DNA of 42,003 bases. Source: an uncultured Lewinella sp. Lineage in GTDB: Bacteria > Bacteroidota > Bacteroidia > Chitinophagales > Saprospiraceae. Made by a program: the position numbers and the translations under genes. The stretch is taken from contig CALMYQ010000137.1 of assembly GCA_937873655.1 (NCBI GenBank), positions 1 to 42,003 of the forward strand, read 5' to 3'. Below the pieces are notes generated by a model. It saw nothing but the letters and a program-made list of their open reading frames with translations, had not been told where the DNA came from and ran no database searches. Below, piece after piece: positions 40,701 to 42,003 of this stretch (within the stretch, counting starts at the first letter, position 1; every line of letters starts with the position of its first letter).

Positions 40701-41056
40701 CCGTCGGCATCCATGATCCAGATATTGTCGCCGCCGCCCGCATCGCTGGTGAAGAGGATCTTCTTCCCGTCGGGACTGAAGCGGGGTTGCACTTCCCAGG
40801 GGATCCCCGTGCGGAGCGCCGTGGCTTTCCCGCCCGCGAACGGCATGGTATAGATATCGCCGAGCATATCGAAGACGATGGTCTTGCCGTCAGGGCTGAC
40901 ATCGAGGCTCATCCAGGTGCCTTCGTCGGTGGAGAAGGAAACGTCCTTCCAGTTCCACTGGCCTTCGGGATTGTTGACATCCCAGGATTTTTTCTTGTCT
41001 TGTGCAGTAAGGCTGGCTGCGAACAACAGCAGCAGGAGGGTAATTCTCATAGGCAT
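37784..41056 (-). CDS. Exported PD40 beta-propeller / amidohydrolase fusion protein
   Basis: 1090 residues; start at 41056 or at the second Met (41050). Signal peptide RITLLLLLFAASLTAQ. Residues ~35-640 hold many TolB/PD40 repeats (e.g. FSPDGKKILFTSDAGGGDNIWIMDADG). Residues ~665-1060 are an amidohydrolase of the imidazolonepropionase/PepD-like superfamily: TIMPGIIDAHAHIGD with the HxH metal pair, HTTVEHNI, and the closing IKAGKLADLIVLDKNPLENI. It would hydrolyse an amide, cyclic amide or peptide-like bond in the periplasm; such fusions recur in Bacteroidota but substrates are largely unknown. Monocistronic, ended by a strong terminator. Confidence 0.93.
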   Translation of the reverse strand: MPMRITLLLLLFAASLTAQDKKKSWDVNNPEGQWNWKDVSFSTDEGTWMSLDVSPDGKTIVFDMLGDIYTMPFAGGKATALRTGIPWEVQPRFSPDGKKILFTSDAGGGDNIWIMDADGANPSQLTKESFRLLNNPAWMPDGQYFIARKHFTSGRSLGAGEMWMYHITGGDGFQLTKRKNDQQDVNEPSVSSDGRYVYYSEDMYPGGFFQYNKDPNSQIYVVKRFDRQEGKDEEIAGGPGGACRPQISHSGKKLAFIRRVRTKTVLFVQDLETGQEFPLYSGLTKDQQEAWAIFGAYTGFSWTPDDKQIVIWGQGKIWKVDAATGKAENIPFEVNVNTKVAQTLRFKNDAFKDQFDVHVIRQAVTSPDEKMLLFSAVGYLWKMDLPGGKPTRLTSDADFEFEPAFSPDGKEIAYVTWNDDELGAIWKLNLATGAKQKLTREKGIFRSPSFSPDAKTLVFQKEDGNGHQGFAFCKEPGLYTIPASGGVMTLVTPKGEYPVFSADGKRIFFQTGGFVLGNITKSYYSVKTDGTDEKKHIDGKYAQRFSLSPDNKWIAWSELFKVYIAPFPNTGKTVDLAASTKAVPVSQVARDAGINIHWSKDSKKLFWTLGNEYFSDELTERFKFLDGARDSLPPMDTTGLKIPLMLPSDKPEGTIAFTNARIITMEGDQVIERGTVLVEGNVIKAVGASVKIPTGAKVIECKGKTIMPGIIDAHAHIGDFRFGLSPKQNWYYYANLAFGVTTAHDPSSNSEMVFSHSEMIKAGNIVGPRLFSTGVIIYGADGDFKAVINNLDDARSALRRTKAYGAFSVKSYNQPRREQRQQVIQAARELGLEVVPEGGSTFFHNMSMIVDGHTTVEHNIPVAPLQKDVVSLWSKTETQNTPTLIVNYAGVSGEYYWYQHTNVWENTRLLKFTPRAIIDSRSRHRTMIPEEEYENGYMLTSRSLKKLTDAGVRINLGAHGQLQGLGAHWELWMLQQGGMTNMEALKAATINGAHSLGMDHQIGSIKAGKLADLIVLDKNPLENIRNSETVRYTMVNGRLFDSETMNEVGNYNKPRGKFWFEQPGSGNAWPVLSATHGHFELVPGQCCFER

Positions 41057-41211
41057 AATCGCTGATTTATTTGGAGGGGTGAATTTAGGGGAAGTTTTGG
41101 GAAAAAAGGAAACGAAAGCTCACGGATAAGAAAAGTATCTCGGGCTAAAAGTGCAAAAAAAGAGGAGATTTAGCTGGGGATAGTTCGGTAACGCCAGCTA
41201 TACTCAACGGC

Positions 41212-41289
41212 AATAGGTTTTGTGCATTTGCCCGCGCCCGCCCCTGACCCCTAAAGAGGGAAACCTGCCCTCAATGCACAAAACCTATT
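41212..41289. repeat. 17-bp perfect inverted repeat
   Basis: AATAGGTTTTGTGCATT (41212-41228) and its exact complement (41273-41289) are separated by 44 nt of C/G-rich sequence. Stem length and perfect match suggest a recent insertion or a selected hairpin. No gene lies in 41057-42003. Confidence 0.9.
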
Positions 41290-41474
41290 TCAGCGCAGTA
41301 TAAATCCCAATTTTCGGCTACTGCTTCGCCGGCGTAACTTTTGGAAGGAGCGGCCGGCCCGGCCAGAATTTAATATTACTTCTATTGGTAATTATGGGTG
41401 AAAAATCATTCCTCTTTTTTGAAAAACGCAAATACAATCTGCCCTACATACATGAGACGCCGCAACTGAAAAAA

Positions 41475-41529
41475 TCAAACGAGCACTCGAAGTGATCCTT
41501 CAACTCCGCTCACAACGACCGGTTGAAGC
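41475..41529 (+). repeat. 55-nt direct repeat, copy 1
   Basis: Identical over 55 nt to 41949-42003 at the window edge. Contains TTCAAC and GTTGAA as a 6-bp inverted pair. The unit may be longer, as copy 2 is cut by the end of the window. Confidence 0.93.
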
Positions 41530-41639
41530 CATGATTTTCCCGCACCAGCATTTTGTATCAAAAGGATTGATAGTACGCGCAGCGTGCTATCAATCAACAT
41601 TTTGCGTCTTCGCGTCTTCGCGGGCAATCCTCTTTACCC

Positions 41640-41930
41640 AATGACCTCCGACACCTGAAAACGCCGGCGTGGGCCATTAGGTCCACCTTGTAGGTAGCAA
41701 TCGGTTTGAATGTTTGGTTCCCGGCCTGTAGGGCCGGTATGTGACGGCTCCGGGCGGGCAACATCTGTGCCGGTTGATTCGGCACCGTGGCCTTCAAAAA
41801 TGAATGAACTGGATGTCAACCGCCGGCGCAGATCTTCATATGCCGGCCCTACAGGCTGGTGGCTTTCGTCGTTGCCGGGGTGCTACCGATATGGCGGACC
41901 TGACGGCCCGCTGTCCCCGGCAGCTCAAAC
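41640..41930. other. Structured gene-free element with nested inverted repeats
   Basis: GCCTGTAGGGCCGGTAT (41724-41740) is complementary, with one mismatch, to 41841-41857. Inside and beside it are smaller stems: GTGCCG/CGGCAC, and GCCGGGG (41875-41881) with CCCCGGC (41916-41922). The segment lies between the two 55-nt direct repeats. Open frames across it are low-complexity translations (RPVGPVCDGSGR) and look non-coding. Confidence 0.65.
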
Positions 41931-41948
41931 AGCGGGAAAGGTGCTAAG

Positions 41949-42003
41949 TCAAACGAGCACTCGAAGTGATCCTTCAACTCCGCTCACAACGACCGGTTGA
42001 AGC
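41949..42003 (+). repeat. 55-nt direct repeat, copy 2 (reaches window end)
   Basis: Exact copy of 41475-41529, so a 420-bp structured segment is flanked by direct repeats. Confidence 0.93.

Noticed and set aside
41710..42000. A 96-codon protein in the terminal gene-free region
   Set aside because: It runs through inverted repeats and into the 55-nt direct repeat, and its composition (Gly/Pro/Arg-rich) looks like translated structured DNA.
41475..42003. Attachment sites of an integrated element
   Set aside because: There is no integrase or tRNA gene, the enclosed segment has no genes, and the second copy touches the window edge, so a longer tandem repeat is equally likely.

Overview
The window reads as chromosomal DNA of a Bacteroidota bacterium, most likely Saprospiria or a close relative (inference). 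The evidence is: two proteins ending in type IX secretion (T9SS) sorting domains; several exact TAnnTTTG promoter boxes and almost no Shine-Dalgarno sequences; an ECF sigma gene followed by a one-helix membrane protein of anti-sigma type; a PorE-like WD40/TPR protein; and many Sec/lipoprotein signals. The GC content is moderately high except for an AT-rich island at about 32.6-34.4 kb. No rRNA, tRNA, CRISPR array, transposase or phage gene was seen.

Layout. 0-2 kb: ECF sigma factor and membrane partner (minus strand). 2-7.3 kb: aroC, an OppB-type ABC permease with a large insertion, a polytopic membrane protein, an SH3-type lipoprotein and a T9SS cargo protein. 7.3-9.3 kb: a 2OG-Fe(II) oxygenase and a ThuA-domain protein, bracketed by inverted copies of a 47-nt repeat. 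9.3-11.1 kb: a haem-motif lipoprotein and the cbpA-cbpM chaperone pair. 11.5-14.5 kb: a TetR regulator with two palindromic operators around its promoter, co-directional with an ABC exporter (one ATPase, two permeases). 14.5-16.3 kb: an NRAMP metal transporter fused to a universal stress protein domain (minus strand). 16.6-21.6 kb: a GH2 glycosidase, a TPR histidine kinase and a LuxR-type response regulator. 21.6-22.1 kb: a heptad repeat array carrying two copies of a 59-nt hairpin element. 22.2-26.7 kb: a T9SS FG-GAP-like protein, a gene fragment and a PorE-like protein.

27-37.4 kb is the most informative part: a predicted outer-membrane barrel, an AraC regulator, an MFS transporter and two paralogous periplasmic molybdenum hydroxylases of the isoquinoline oxidoreductase / xanthine dehydrogenase type. 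The first hydroxylase gene is preceded by a 15-codon relic of the [2Fe-2S] subunit gene; only the second locus keeps that subunit intact. A shared sequence, TTTGAAATTCGT, occurs as spaced direct repeats upstream of the barrel gene and between the MFS and hydroxylase genes, with weaker matches upstream of araC and of the intact small subunit. This suggests one AraC regulon. An AT-rich AAA15-type ATPase (defence-like, with a truncated partner gene) sits between the two hydroxylase loci.

37.4-42 kb: a bidirectional terminator and hairpin-rich repeats, a 1090-residue PD40-amidohydrolase fusion (minus strand), and about 0.95 kb of gene-free DNA rich in inverted and direct repeats.

A recurring feature is that many genes end directly against short tandem arrays of 7- or 8-nt units, sometimes so close that the last codons are made of repeat. 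The arrays, the three-copy hairpin element and the AraC/molybdenum-hydroxylase locus are the parts most worth following up.
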